DNA of 64,000 nt from Telluribacter roseus (GTDB lineage: Bacteria; Bacteroidota; Bacteroidia; Cytophagales; Spirosomataceae), in assembly GCF_017355915.2 (NCBI RefSeq), contig NZ_JAFEUV020000006.1, positions 62,001-126,000 of the forward strand, given 5' to 3'. Every line of letters begins with the position of its first letter. Within the stretch, counting starts at the first letter, position 1. Below the pieces are notes generated by a model. That model ran no database searches and was not told the DNA's origin. It was given only the letters and a program-made list of their open reading frames with translations. The position numbers and the translations under genes were made by a program. Shown here piece after piece: positions 1 to 9,467 of this stretch.

Positions 1-68
1 GGCCCAATGCTATTACTTCACGGGGCTAAATCCACCTTTCCTTCCATCATACCTAACATTAATACGCA

Positions 69-1547
69 ATGCCGTTCATCATTGGAGCTGATATTGGAAC
101 CACAAACGTAAAATCTGTCGCTTTTGACCTTTATGGTAATATATTGGCTCAGCATAGCGTAGGGTACCCCATCTACTATCCGCAGGACGACTGGAGTGAG
201 CAGGATCCGGAAGAGATGCTGAGGGCTACAATACAAAGCATTTCTACTGTATACGAAATGTGCAAAAAGCACGGAGAACTGAAAGGCATTACCTTCAGCT
301 CGGCCATGCATAGCCTGATAGCCCTGGATGAGCAGGGGCAGCCCCTTACCAGATCTATTATCTGGGCGGATAATCGTAGTGCCGACCTGGCGGATGCGCT
401 GCGTCACTCGTCGGATGGCCGCCTGCTGTACCACCGCAATGGTACTCCCATTCATGCCATGACGCCCGCCTGTAAGCTGCTGTGGCTGCGTCAGCACCAG
501 CCCGACCTGTTTGCCCGGGCTGCCATGTACGTAGGCATCAAAGAGTACGTCCTGTATAAGCTTACCGGCAAGTACCTGTCCGACTACTCCCTGGCGTCGG
601 CAACGGGCTTGTTCAACATACGGAATCTTCGCTGGGACAACTGGACGCTCAACTTCCTGGGACTGGACGAGGCACAGCTCCCGCAGGCGGTGTCCCCTTT
701 TCATATTGAAGAGCTGCCGGCGGTGAATAGGCTCGGACTACCAGCCGGTACGCCCCTGATCATGGGGGCCAGTGACGGGTGCCTGGCCAACCTGGGTAGT
801 GGCGCCATGACTCCCGACTCCATGGCGGTTACGATTGGTACCAGCGGGGCGGCTCGTGTGATATCCAGAAGCGCCTATACCGACGAGCAGATGCGGACCT
901 TCTGCTACCTGCTGGACGGAAAAACCTACGTAGTGGGTGGAGCCACCAACAACGGAGGCGTTATTTTTCAGTGGTTAAAAGATAATCTGTTTGCCGAATG
1001 GGGCTACGACACACTCTTTGAATCGGCCACCCGGATAGCCCCCGGAGCGGATGGGCTCTTGTTTATGCCCTACCTGCTGGGAGAGCGGGCTCCGCTCTGG
1101 AACTCGGCCGTACGGGGTGGTTTTATGGGGTTGGATATCAAACATACCAAGAGCCATCTGGCCCGGGCGGTTATGGAAGGTATCCTCCTCAATCTGTACA
1201 GCATCGGCAAGGTACTGATGGAGGATCGCAGCATCACGTCCATTTACGCCAACGGCGGCTTTGCCCGTAGCCCCATATGGGTACAGATGCTGGCCGATGT
1301 ATTTGGGATACCCGTCCGCCTAAATGACACGGTAGATACCGGCTCGGTAGGAGCGGCTATGGTAGGACTCAAAGCTCTGGGTATTATTAATGACTATGCT
1401 GAAGTACCTCTCTTTACGCCCGTCGGGCAGGTGGTAGAGCCTGATGCGGCCGCGCATGGGGCCTATGCCGGCGTATCTGACCATTTCAACCAGATAGCCC
1501 AACTCATGCTGGCGCAGGTACAGAAAGAAAAAGCCACCTCTGTTTAG
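69..1547 (+). CDS. gntK: Gluconokinase, FGGY carbohydrate kinase family
   Basis: ATP-dependent sugar kinase of the FGGY family, most like the long gluconokinases that make 6-phosphogluconate in the cytoplasm. Of 492 residues, the N-terminal phosphate-binding loop is GADIGTTNVK (6-15). The IWADNRS motif lies near 98-104, the presumed catalytic Asp in GASDG is residue 236, and the second nucleotide-binding motif GTSG is at 257-260. The length is normal for the family. The ATG has no clear Shine-Dalgarno sequence, as is usual in Bacteroidota. It converges on the cytochrome c gene across a shared hairpin. No gluconate transporter or 6-phosphogluconate dehydrogenase lies inside the window. Xylulokinase is the main alternative; the substrate is inferred from overall resemblance. 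Confidence 0.85.
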   Translation: MPFIIGADIGTTNVKSVAFDLYGNILAQHSVGYPIYYPQDDWSEQDPEEMLRATIQSISTVYEMCKKHGELKGITFSSAMHSLIALDEQGQPLTRSIIWADNRSADLADALRHSSDGRLLYHRNGTPIHAMTPACKLLWLRQHQPDLFARAAMYVGIKEYVLYKLTGKYLSDYSLASATGLFNIRNLRWDNWTLNFLGLDEAQLPQAVSPFHIEELPAVNRLGLPAGTPLIMGASDGCLANLGSGAMTPDSMAVTIGTSGAARVISRSAYTDEQMRTFCYLLDGKTYVVGGATNNGGVIFQWLKDNLFAEWGYDTLFESATRIAPGADGLLFMPYLLGERAPLWNSAVRGGFMGLDIKHTKSHLARAVMEGILLNLYSIGKVLMEDRSITSIYANGGFARSPIWVQMLADVFGIPVRLNDTVDTGSVGAAMVGLKALGIINDYAEVPLFTPVGQVVEPDAAAHGAYAGVSDHFNQIAQLMLAQVQKEKATSV

Positions 1548-1569
1548 CGAGGCATGGCTCAACCTATAA

Positions 1570-1605
1570 ATTAAAAGCGCAGGGCTTCTACCCTGCGCTT
1601 TTAAT
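1570..1605. terminator. Bidirectional intrinsic terminator between gntK and cytochrome c
   Basis: A 15-bp perfect stem (1570-1584 with 1591-1605) has a 6-base loop. The arms end in A-rich and T-rich tracts on both sides, so it can serve both convergent genes. Confidence 0.85.
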
Positions 1606-1624
1606 TTGATAGTAGTACACTATT

Positions 1625-2041
1625 TTACTTATCTGCCTCCTGCTTTACCGCTTCTACCATTTTCACGGTAATCATCTTTTTATTGGAGGAGTTGCCCCAG
1701 GAGTTCATGATGTAGTTCATGACATCGGCTACTTGCTCCTTGCTTAGGCCCGGATCAGGCATCATGTTGTCGTACTCGACACCGTTGACCTCGATGGCTC
1801 CCTGTAGACCAAACTTAACGGCATGGATGGCTTTCTCGGGAGTTTTCATCAGGTAGTCCGACTTGGCCAGGGGGGGGAATACACCTTCGACTCCTTCACC
1901 CGTGGCCTGATGGCAGGCTACGCAGTTGCCGGCATATACCTCCTTGCCGCGGGCTATGCTCTTCTGGAGTTCATCGTCCTGTCCGGGTAGTACAGCCGAA
2001 TAAAAAAGAGCTCCGGCAAGGGCTACAAAAGCTAGTTTCAT
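1625..2041 (-). CDS. Exported c-type cytochrome (single haem)
   Basis: Small periplasmic or membrane-anchored electron carrier of 138 residues. A hydrophobic N-terminal segment (about 2-18) is a signal peptide or anchor. The single haem-attachment motif CVACH is at 40-44, and the distal Met ligand is probably in NMMP (92-95). This is the normal layout of a class I cytochrome c domain, the kind often found as 'cytochrome c, mono- and diheme variants' in Bacteroidota. It converges with gntK and lies downstream of the GH92 gene on the same strand, with about 120 bp between. Its redox partner cannot be inferred from the context. Confidence 0.85.
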   Translation of the reverse strand: MKLAFVALAGALFYSAVLPGQDDELQKSIARGKEVYAGNCVACHQATGEGVEGVFPPLAKSDYLMKTPEKAIHAVKFGLQGAIEVNGVEYDNMMPDPGLSKEQVADVMNYIMNSWGNSSNKKMITVKMVEAVKQEADK

Positions 2042-2159
2042 ATAATTCTTGAATGATGCTATTGGATTGATGCAAATACTATGACTGGTACTGACACGTT
2101 ACTCACCTTCACAACGTAGTAAACAGGGTTGCTGTTCCACTCCTTGTTATTCCAGCCTA

Positions 2160-4451
2160 TCATTTTACGGCTGTGTACGACCAGGGTACATCCTTCTTGC
2201 TGGTGCCCCAGTTCCTGCTGGGCTGGCTACCCATGTCAAAGGTAATGTTGCCGCCTTTCAGGATGTCAAAGTGGTCAAGGTAGGTAGGGGTGTAGGCTTT
2301 GCCGTTGAGGGTAGCTTTCTGGATGTACAGGTTTTGGTCGCTGGTAGCGGGGGCCTGTACCACAAACTTCTTCCCGTTTTCGAGCGTCATAGTAGCCTTT
2401 TTGAACAGCGGAGTACCTATGACATACTGGGTAGTACCGGGGGTGACAGGGTAGAAGCCCAGTGCCGAGAACACGTACCAGGCCGAGGTCTGGCCGTTGT
2501 CTTCGTCGCCGCAGTAGCCGTCGGGGGTAGGCTGGTACAGGCGCTGCATCACCTCACGGAGCCAGTACTGGGCCTTGGCGGGAGCACCGGCGTAGTTGTA
2601 CAGGTAGATCATGTGCTGTACGGGCTGGTTGCCGTGGGCGTACTGTCCCATGTTCATGATCTGCATCTCCCGGATCTCGTGGATGGGGAAACCGTAGTAG
2701 CTGTCGTCAAAAATAGGAGGCATGGCAAATACTGTATCGAGCTTTTGTACGAAGGCTTCACGACCACCCACTAGCTCCACCAGCCCCTGTACATCCTGAA
2801 ACACCGACCAGGTGTAGTGCCAGCTGTTGCCTTCGGTAAAGGCATCCCCCCACTTGAACGGGTTGAATGGTTTCTGAAACTGGCCATTCTGGTTCTTGCC
2901 GCGCATGAGCTTGGTTTCGGGATCAAAGAGGTTGCGGTAGTTCTGGGCGCGTTTGGTATATAGGTCTATCTCCGCCTGCGGGCGCTTCAGCTCCCTGGCC
3001 AGCTGGGCAATACAGAAGTCGGCGTAGGCGTACTCGAGGGTTCGGGCCGCGTTCTCCCGGATCTTGACGTCGTAGGGTACATAGCCCAGTTCGTTGTAGT
3101 ACTCATGCCCAAGTCGCCCTACCGAACTCACCGGTCCGGCATTCTTTGTATTCTTGATGACAGCCTCATACAGCGTATTGATATCGTAGCCGCGGATTCC
3201 CTTTATGTACGAGTCAGCGATAAGGGAGGCCGAGTTGGAGCCGATCATCGACTCGCGGTGACCGGGGCTGGCCCACTCGGGCAGGAAGCCGCTTTCTTTG
3301 TAGGTGTTGACCAGGCCCTCCATGATCTGGGCGTTGAGGGTAGGGTACATGAGCGTAAAGAACGGGAACACCGCCCGGAAGGTATCCCAGAAGCCATTGT
3401 CCGTAAACATATAGCCCGGAAGTACCTCACCATTGTACGGGCTGTAGTGTACGATCTGATTTCGGGCATCCAGCTCATAGAACTTCCGCGGGAACAGCAG
3501 CACGCGGTACAGGCAGGAGTAGAAGGTCCGCGTCTGCTCAGGGCTACCACCTTCTACAGTGATGCGCGAAAGCTCTTTCTTCCAGATTGCATGTCCTTTC
3601 TTCTGGGTAGCTTCAAAGGTATCAGTACCCAGCTCGCGGCGGAGGTTCACCTCGGCCTGGTCGTAGCTGATAAACGAAGAGGCAACCTTGATACCAACCT
3701 GCTCGCCCCGGCGGGTCTTGAATCCTACTACGGCTCCTACGTGATCGGCTTTGTACTCCAGTGTATCCTTGGCCAGTTGCTTGCCGTGCCAGGTAGCTGA
3801 TAGGTTAAAAGGCTTGTCGAATACCAGTACAAAGTAGTTTTTGAAGTTGGCCGGTACACCGCCGCTGTTCTTGGTGGTGTAGCCAATGATCTTGCGCTCT
3901 GCCGGAATCACCTTTACGTACGAGCCTTTGTCAAAAGCGTCCAGTACTACGTAGGCGCTGTCGGTTTGGGGGAAGGTAATCCGGAACTGGGCCGCCCGCT
4001 CAGTGGGGGTTATCTCAGTTGTAACGTCGTAGTCGGCCAGGTATACCTTGTAGTAGTGTGGCTTGACGGTTTCGGCTTTGTGCGAAAACCAGCTCGCGCG
4101 GCTGTTTTCGTCAAACTTGAGCTTACCGGTTACGGGCATGATCGAAAACTGGCCGTAGTCGTTGATCCAGGGGCTGGGCTGGTGCGTCTGCTTGAACCCT
4201 CTGATCTTATCGGCGTCGTAGGTATACCCCCAGCCGTCACCCATCTTGCCCGTCTGGGGCATCCAGAAGTTCATGCCCCAGGGCAGGGCTATGGCCGGAT
4301 AGGTATTGCCAGTGGACAAGCTGAACTTCGACTGTGTACCCATCAGCGGATTGACCCACTCGGTAGGGTCAGCTACCTGCGTGACAGTCTGGGCAAAGGT
4401 GGCGGTAAGGGTAAAGGCAGAAAGAATAATACTGCAGAGAACTCTCTTCAT
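2160..4451 (-). CDS. GH92 family alpha-mannosidase (exported)
   Basis: Calcium-dependent exo-alpha-mannosidase of glycoside hydrolase family 92, acting on mannose-containing glycans in the periplasm or at the surface. The chosen start is the ATG at 4451, which begins a typical Sec signal peptide (MKRVLCSIILSAF..., cleavage after TFAQ) and gives 763 residues. An in-frame upstream extension lacks a signal. Family hallmarks are visible: the early NPLMGTQ motif, a WDTFR segment, HGNQPVQHM and, near the C-terminus, GDEDNGQTSAWYVFSALG, whose Asp residues correspond to the catalytic base pair known in GH92. There is no SusC/D pair next to it, so it is not in an obvious polysaccharide-utilisation locus. 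Confidence 0.92.
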   Translation of the reverse strand: MKRVLCSIILSAFTLTATFAQTVTQVADPTEWVNPLMGTQSKFSLSTGNTYPAIALPWGMNFWMPQTGKMGDGWGYTYDADKIRGFKQTHQPSPWINDYGQFSIMPVTGKLKFDENSRASWFSHKAETVKPHYYKVYLADYDVTTEITPTERAAQFRITFPQTDSAYVVLDAFDKGSYVKVIPAERKIIGYTTKNSGGVPANFKNYFVLVFDKPFNLSATWHGKQLAKDTLEYKADHVGAVVGFKTRRGEQVGIKVASSFISYDQAEVNLRRELGTDTFEATQKKGHAIWKKELSRITVEGGSPEQTRTFYSCLYRVLLFPRKFYELDARNQIVHYSPYNGEVLPGYMFTDNGFWDTFRAVFPFFTLMYPTLNAQIMEGLVNTYKESGFLPEWASPGHRESMIGSNSASLIADSYIKGIRGYDINTLYEAVIKNTKNAGPVSSVGRLGHEYYNELGYVPYDVKIRENAARTLEYAYADFCIAQLARELKRPQAEIDLYTKRAQNYRNLFDPETKLMRGKNQNGQFQKPFNPFKWGDAFTEGNSWHYTWSVFQDVQGLVELVGGREAFVQKLDTVFAMPPIFDDSYYGFPIHEIREMQIMNMGQYAHGNQPVQHMIYLYNYAGAPAKAQYWLREVMQRLYQPTPDGYCGDEDNGQTSAWYVFSALGFYPVTPGTTQYVIGTPLFKKATMTLENGKKFVVQAPATSDQNLYIQKATLNGKAYTPTYLDHFDILKGGNITFDMGSQPSRNWGTSKKDVPWSYTAVK

Positions 4452-4483
4452 GATACTATCTGATAAATACGAAAAAGGATTGA

Positions 4484-4491
4484 CAAAGTTA
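4484..4491 (-). promoter_or_regulatory. Bacteroidota -7 promoter element for the GH92 gene
   Basis: On the minus strand this reads TAACTTTG, a perfect TAnnTTTG match, 32 bp upstream of the ATG at 4451. No convincing -33 TTG partner was seen, so the call rests on the -7 box and its position. Confidence 0.45.
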
Positions 4492-4685
4492 CACTTTTCA
4501 TCCGAATGACCGGGCGGTAGCGTCGGAGCCAACGGTGGGGGTAGGTAATTTTGTCATATTCTTAGGTACTACCTATGCTCCTGGCAGTACTGGACTTTTC
4601 TGGCATAACTTTTTGTATATGAGCTGGTAGAAGCTGATTATTTCTATTTGTAGTTGTGTCTGTTTTTGTTTAACCGATTATATCT

Positions 4686-5153
4686 ATGAAAAAGTATCTG
4701 TTTCTGATCGCCAGTCTGTTCGTTGCAACAGGATGTGAAAAGGAGAATGACGGACCTACTCCGCAGCAATTGTATCTGGCTTACCTGACGGGAGGCGATC
4801 TGACCTCCAAACCTAAAACCTCTACCGGCACTTCGACCTCCTCCAACAATGGTACTGCTACCAGCGGTACCGCCGAAGGAGTATACGATCCGGATTCCAA
4901 CTATTTAAAGCTACGCCTGAAGGATGATATGCTCAAACCTGTCAATTGGCATCTTATCCTCAACGATCCCGACTATGTGGGTGAAGAAAACCTGGTAGTT
5001 GATCTGGGAAGGGACTTTACAAATCCGTTAGGGACCAAAGTCCGCCTGACCGAGGCACAGGAAAAAGCGCTGATGAAAGGCAAGTACTACGTGGAGGCGT
5101 ATTCAGATGAATACCCGGGTGGTGTGATCAGGGGACAACTCGTGCCCAGATAA
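4686..5153 (+). CDS. CHRD-like domain lipoprotein
   Basis: Predicted outer-membrane or periplasmic lipoprotein of 155 residues. A signal peptide ends in the lipobox ATGC with acylated Cys17, followed by a Ser/Thr/Gly-rich linker (about 40-65). The C-terminal half ends with PGGVIRGQL, the closing motif of CHRD domains (named after chordin; function in bacteria unknown). The central His-containing part is diverged compared with the clearer CHRD protein at 10682-11116, so this is a divergent member. It stands alone, converging on the DUF4382 lipoprotein gene, with a terminator between. Confidence 0.7.
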   Translation: MKKYLFLIASLFVATGCEKENDGPTPQQLYLAYLTGGDLTSKPKTSTGTSTSSNNGTATSGTAEGVYDPDSNYLKLRLKDDMLKPVNWHLILNDPDYVGEENLVVDLGRDFTNPLGTKVRLTEAQEKALMKGKYYVEAYSDEYPGGVIRGQLVPR

Positions 5154-5172
5154 GACGAGGAATGAATAATAA

Positions 5173-5208
5173 CAAAGGGAGCAGGTCATATACAACCTGC
5201 TCCCTTTG
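5173..5208. terminator. Bidirectional intrinsic terminator
   Basis: A 14-bp perfect stem (5173-5186 with 5195-5208) and an 8-base loop lie between the convergent CHRD-like and DUF4382 genes. Confidence 0.8.
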
Positions 5209-5238
5209 CTTAATATTTACCAATCAGGTACAGGGCCC

Positions 5239-6213
5239 TTAGAGGATGCCTCCCAGTATGCCTTTAATAGAAAGGGACAGATTGGTCTGTGAGTTAGCTT
5301 TTACCGAAATCGCATTCAGGTTGGTTTCGCTGTTCAGGTCCAGAAAGGTATTGAGGTTCAACTGGCCGGAACCTTCCTGACGGTACGTAACCACGTGCAG
5401 CTCATACTCACCTTCGGGAATGAAAGCGGCCGTAAAGCTACCGTCACTGTTTACTTTGGTGCTGGTCACGGAATTCTTAAACCTGACCTGGCTTTCACCC
5501 TGTCCGCTGGTTTCGGTGTTTTGCTTGAATGATCCTTTCGTATACACGTAAGCGACCGCCTTCCCGTTGGTGGATGCATTGTAGTTATTGAGCTTACCGG
5601 TGATCGAGCCGGTGCTTTCCTTCTTGACGAAGCGGATCGACGACTGCAGCTCGCCGTAAGTAACGAAGGCGTAGTCTTTAGAAGCGCCTCCCTGTTCTTT
5701 GATGGCTTTTCTCAGATCAAAATCCATCACTACCGTCTGGGTTTGTCCTTCGGCTATATCTACTTTAGGGCCTTTGATCTCGATATCGGTGCGGGCGTTG
5801 CCCGATACGACCAGTTTGTTCTTGGTACCATCCTGACGCTGGATGTAGCAGCCGGGGGCGTTGCCGTTGGCGTCGCGTTCGTAGTCCAGTACCAGCGTAA
5901 GCTTGTCGAAGGAGCCCATGGATACGTCACCTTCGGTTAGGGTTACTGTTTTTCCTCCCTGCAGTTCCAGCAGGTTCACCGTCTTGGGGCCCTGAAAGGC
6001 CTCCCACTTCTTACCGTCTACCCGCACTTCCGTTACAGTCACGAACACGCCCTGTACCGAAGCTTCATCAATGGGGGCATCGGTCATTTCTACTTTCAGA
6101 CGACCACCGGTACCCGATGGGTCGATATTGGTGTCGTCCTCCATGTCACAGGCGTTGATCGCCAGTACACTGATCAATCCCAGAGCTGTCCATTTGAGTT
6201 TTTTAACTAGCAT
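5239..6213 (-). CDS. DUF4382 domain lipoprotein
   Basis: Lipoprotein of 324 residues. The signal peptide ends in a lipobox with acylated Cys22 (LAINAC), followed by an acidic linker. Residues about 38-190 match the DUF4382 pattern: LKVEMTDAPID, then V.VTEVRVDG, a NLLELQGG segment and repeated beta strands. The C-terminal part (about 205-320) looks like an Ig-like or carboxypeptidase-regulatory beta domain with a GSFTAAFIPEGEYEL motif. DUF4382 proteins are common in Bacteroidota and have no established function; a cell-surface role is inferred. A long upstream gap (6214-6922) separates it from the divergent histidine kinase. Confidence 0.82.
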   Translation of the reverse strand: MLVKKLKWTALGLISVLAINACDMEDDTNIDPSGTGGRLKVEMTDAPIDEASVQGVFVTVTEVRVDGKKWEAFQGPKTVNLLELQGGKTVTLTEGDVSMGSFDKLTLVLDYERDANGNAPGCYIQRQDGTKNKLVVSGNARTDIEIKGPKVDIAEGQTQTVVMDFDLRKAIKEQGGASKDYAFVTYGELQSSIRFVKKESTGSITGKLNNYNASTNGKAVAYVYTKGSFKQNTETSGQGESQVRFKNSVTSTKVNSDGSFTAAFIPEGEYELHVVTYRQEGSGQLNLNTFLDLNSETNLNAISVKANSQTNLSLSIKGILGGIL

Positions 6214-6922
6214 AATTAATTAGTGATTTGAGTTGAACATAAATCATGATGTAGGGGTACGTCATGGGTAAAGGTTTCGTCATGTGCTAGTAAATTGTAT
6301 TTTATTAATAAGAACTCTGGTCTGTACTGGTGCTTTCAGGTAGAGAACGGGAGGTGATACAGAATATTTTTAGCAGGTGCCTTCATTGAGTGAACGGTAA
6401 AAATGTTTAGCATTTGTGTGTAAGTAGCTTATAATAAGATTTTTATGGGTTTGGTGTGGTTGCAAATATATATTTATAGCTGCTTGTTAACTCTGACGAC
6501 TTAGTAAGCGGTAAAGGAGCAGTGGCTTTGGGAGTAGAAGGCAGAAATGGTGACATTTTAAGATGTAATACAGAGTGTCAACATCTTATGCTACGCTTTC
6601 CTATCTTGCGATGGAGCTATTGAAGCCTTAAAATAAATCATCCGAAGAAAAGTGGCTGAAGCCGCAAGCAGGTAACCAAGTTGGTATCATAATTGTACTA
6701 GATAGGGTAATTCTGCATATGCAATACGTAATAATACGTGTTTTTTGGGGCGGAATATTTTGGTTCTTCACACACTTTATCGTTATTGTACGCTATACTA
6801 AATTGAAATAGGGCTCTCTGTTATGACAGTAGGGCAAATCAGCAGTACGCATACATACTATAACATCAGAAAGAGAAAGTAACTTATTGTGTGGTAGACT
6901 TATACGAATAACCATAGCTTGC
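6214..6922. other. Long intergenic region without a recognisable gene
   Basis: About 700 bases of AT-rich sequence separate two divergent genes. It must hold both promoters. One perfect TAnnTTTG on the minus strand (TATATTTG, 6466-6473) is a candidate -7 box for the DUF4382 gene, though it is about 250 bp from the start codon. No hairpin repeat, RNA gene or credible ORF was seen. Confidence 0.5.
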
Positions 6923-8629
6923 ATGAAGTCAGCTTCGATACCTTTTAATGAACAGGATAGATTAGTAGCCTTACAGGAATATAATATCCTGGATACCCTC
7001 CCCGAGCAGGACTTTGACGATATTACCCTGATTGCTTCTGAGATATGTGGTACCCCTATATCTCTCATTTCACTAGTCGATCAGGAGCGCCAGTGGTTTA
7101 AGTCATCGCATGGGCTGGATGCTTCTGAAACCCACCGCGACTATGCCTTTTGTGCCCATGCCATTCTGAACCCACAGGAAATCATGGTAGTGTCTGATAC
7201 CCTGTCGGACGACCGTTTCTTTGATAATCCGTTTACTACCGGCGACCCCTACGTGCGCTTTTACGCGGGGGCTCCGCTTACTACTTCGGAGGGCTATGCA
7301 CTGGGTACGCTATGCGTTATAGATCAACAGCCCAGAGAGCTTAGCGGACAGCAAAAGAAGGCCCTGGCGGCACTGGCCAATCAGGTGATGCACCAGCTCG
7401 AGCTGCGCAAAAAGGCGGAGGAACTGGGGAGTATCAAGAAGCAGCTCGAAGCCGCCATTCAGGAAATGAAGGAGGCGAAGCAAAAGGCCGAAGAGGCCAA
7501 CAAGGCTAAGAGTGATTTTCTGTCGGTGATGAGCCATGAGATCCGGAATCCGCTCCATTCAATCGTAGGATATACCAATCTGCTGATCGAAGAGACTCCC
7601 CGGGCTGACCAGCAGCCGCCCCTTAAGGCACTACGCTTCTCGGCTGAAACCCTGCTTTCGCTGGTCAACGATATACTGGACTTGGGCAAACTGGAAGCAA
7701 GTAGAGTGGAGCTGGAGTCGATCCCCTTTAACCTGGTAGAACTGATCAATAATGTGGTGCAGTCGAACCTGCATCGGGCCAGCAAGCGGGGCAACCATAT
7801 CGAGATTATATCCGATCCTACGCTGCCTGCCTACCTGCTGGGTGATCCTACACGTCTGCTGCAGATAATCAACAACCTGGTATCCAACAGTATCAAGTTT
7901 ACTGAGAAAGGTCTGATCCAGATTAAGCTCATTGCGGTTCCTGATACTATCAGCGACCAGGTCACCGTGCATTTCCAGATTTCGGATACCGGTATTGGTA
8001 TGTCTTCGGAGGTACTGGCGGTTATCTTCAATGAGTATACGCAGGCTTCTGCCGAGATCACCCGTAACTACGGTGGTACCGGGCTGGGGCTGTCAATTAC
8101 CAAGAAACTACTGAGCCTGTTTGGTAGCTCGATCCGGGTGGATAGCGAAGTCGGAAAAGGCTCGACCTTTACCTTTGAAATAGCCTTCAGAAAAGCCAAA
8201 GGCAGAGTAGCCGTTGAGGATGAACTACCGGACTTTGACTTTACTGACTACAAGGTAATGGTGGTGGATGACAGCGAGCTTAACCTTAAGCTGATCTCCC
8301 ACTCCCTGAGTAAGAAAGGGGTTCGGCTTGAGCTGTTTTCTTCACCGCTGAAGGCTTTGGAAGCCGCCCGGGAATCCACCTATGACCTGATCCTGATGGA
8401 TCTGCAGATGCCGGGGATGAGCGGATTTGTACTAAGTACCGAGATCAGAAAGCTGGATCAGGAGGTGCCGATCGTTGCCCTTTCCGCCGATCACAGTCCC
8501 GAAACCGCCCGGCTTACCCGGGAAGTAGGTATGAATGGGTACCTGCCCAAGCCATACGCCGTGAAGCAGTTGTACCAGGTAATGGCGCAGTACCTCAACC
8601 GGGAACAGGAAAAAGAAAGTAACGTATAA
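6923..8629 (+). CDS. GAF-domain hybrid sensor histidine kinase with receiver domain
   Basis: Soluble hybrid two-component sensor of 568 residues, starting at the ATG at 6923 (an upstream in-frame extension is not needed). Domains in order: an N-terminal GAF domain (about 10-160); a charged coiled coil (about 163-198); HisKA with the phospho-acceptor His205 in SHEIRNPLHS; HATPase_c with N-box NNLVSNSIKF, DTGIGM and GGTGLGLSI; and a C-terminal receiver with VVDDSE, phospho-Asp in LMDLQMPG and the conserved Lys in LPKPY. There is no membrane segment, so the signal is probably cytoplasmic. No response regulator or transcription factor lies next to it, so its output partner is unknown. Confidence 0.9.
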   Translation: MKSASIPFNEQDRLVALQEYNILDTLPEQDFDDITLIASEICGTPISLISLVDQERQWFKSSHGLDASETHRDYAFCAHAILNPQEIMVVSDTLSDDRFFDNPFTTGDPYVRFYAGAPLTTSEGYALGTLCVIDQQPRELSGQQKKALAALANQVMHQLELRKKAEELGSIKKQLEAAIQEMKEAKQKAEEANKAKSDFLSVMSHEIRNPLHSIVGYTNLLIEETPRADQQPPLKALRFSAETLLSLVNDILDLGKLEASRVELESIPFNLVELINNVVQSNLHRASKRGNHIEIISDPTLPAYLLGDPTRLLQIINNLVSNSIKFTEKGLIQIKLIAVPDTISDQVTVHFQISDTGIGMSSEVLAVIFNEYTQASAEITRNYGGTGLGLSITKKLLSLFGSSIRVDSEVGKGSTFTFEIAFRKAKGRVAVEDELPDFDFTDYKVMVVDDSELNLKLISHSLSKKGVRLELFSSPLKALEAARESTYDLILMDLQMPGMSGFVLSTEIRKLDQEVPIVALSADHSPETARLTREVGMNGYLPKPYAVKQLYQVMAQYLNREQEKESNV

Positions 8630-8669
8630 CCAAAGCGGGAGCCCCTATACAAGGGCTCCCGCTTTGGTT
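8629..8669. terminator. Bidirectional intrinsic terminator
   Basis: A long GC-rich hairpin begins at the stop codon of the hybrid kinase (stem arms AACCAAAGCGGGAGCCC and its complement, short loop). It serves the convergent PfpI gene as well. Confidence 0.8.
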
Positions 8670-8691
8670 ACTCATAGTTAGACAGGTACCT

Positions 8692-9261
8692 CTAAGCGTG
8701 TTGCCTGCAATGAACTCCTTCGGCAATTTCCTTGATCATTTTTTGATTAAAGGCAGGTATGTCGTCGGGTATTCGGCTGCTTACCAGCCCATGATCCACC
8801 ACCACTTCCTTGTCAAGCCAGCGAGCGCCGGCGTTTTGCAGGTCTTTGCGGAGCGACGGGTAGGAGGTAAGCGTGCGGCCGTGTACCACATCAGCTTCAA
8901 TCAGCAGTTGTAGGCTGTGACAAATAGCAGCAACGGGTTTCTGTTGTATAAAAAAAGAACGCACAAACTCAACGGCCCGGGCGTTCATACGTAGTGTATC
9001 CGGATTCATCACTCCCCCCGGTAGTAGCAGAGCATCGTAGTAGCAGGCTCTTGCTTGTTCCAGAGGTACATTCACTTCAAACGTCTCTCCCCACTCAATC
9101 TGATTCCACCCCTTGACGGAATCTTTGTTAGGGGAAATAATATGCGTAGTGGCTCCACACATATCCAGTGATTTTCGGGGTTCGGTCATTTCTACCTGCT
9201 CAAACCCATCGGCAACCAGAATGGCAACACGTATGCCTTTTAAGTTGGCTGGTATTTTCAT
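8692..9261 (-). CDS. DJ-1/PfpI family protein, diverged nucleophile elbow
   Basis: Member of the DJ-1/PfpI superfamily, YhbO/PfpI-like (protein repair or deglycase-like roles have been proposed for relatives), 189 residues, cytoplasmic. It has the N-terminal VAILVADGFEQVEMTEP, the LLLPGG loop and the nucleophile elbow AICHSLQLL with the catalytic Cys-His pair. The usual Gly-Pro after CH is replaced by Ser-Leu. It is a tandem paralogue of the gene at 9468-10031, which keeps CHGPQLL, and the two are alike along their whole length. The ending VHCRQHA versus VHVQQHA also shows recent duplication. Altered activity is an inference. Confidence 0.88.
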   Translation of the reverse strand: MKIPANLKGIRVAILVADGFEQVEMTEPRKSLDMCGATTHIISPNKDSVKGWNQIEWGETFEVNVPLEQARACYYDALLLPGGVMNPDTLRMNARAVEFVRSFFIQQKPVAAICHSLQLLIEADVVHGRTLTSYPSLRKDLQNAGARWLDKEVVVDHGLVSSRIPDDIPAFNQKMIKEIAEGVHCRQHA

Positions 9262-9399
9262 CAGTTTTTGATTTTAAGAGGTACTGGTAAAGTCTTATTT
9301 CATATAAAAAATGTACCAGCGAGTGGGTAACTACTGCTGTTGTTCCTAAAATATTTTTCGTAGCAAATAAGCTACAGGCAGATATAGGGGTGGTAAAAG

Positions 9400-9443
9400 A
9401 AAGAGGAAGAGGTATACCCACCCGGGGCTACCTCTTCCTCTTT
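9400..9443 (-). terminator. Hairpin downstream of the second PfpI gene
   Basis: A 15-bp perfect stem (9400-9414 with 9429-9443) lies just past the stop of the upstream paralogue on the minus strand. It is followed by an A-rich stretch on the plus strand (U-rich in the transcript) and probably separates the two paralogues transcriptionally. Confidence 0.6.
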
Positions 9444-9467
9444 ACCTGCTACTAGGTATATACCAAA

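Noticed and set aside
18-704. Long minus-strand ORF opposite gluconokinase
   Set aside because: It is antisense to a clear FGGY kinase, with no family features and composition mirroring the real gene.
3105-3800. Plus-strand ORF of 231 codons inside the GH92 gene
   Set aside because: Shadow of the GH92 reading frame; no signal, domain or start context.
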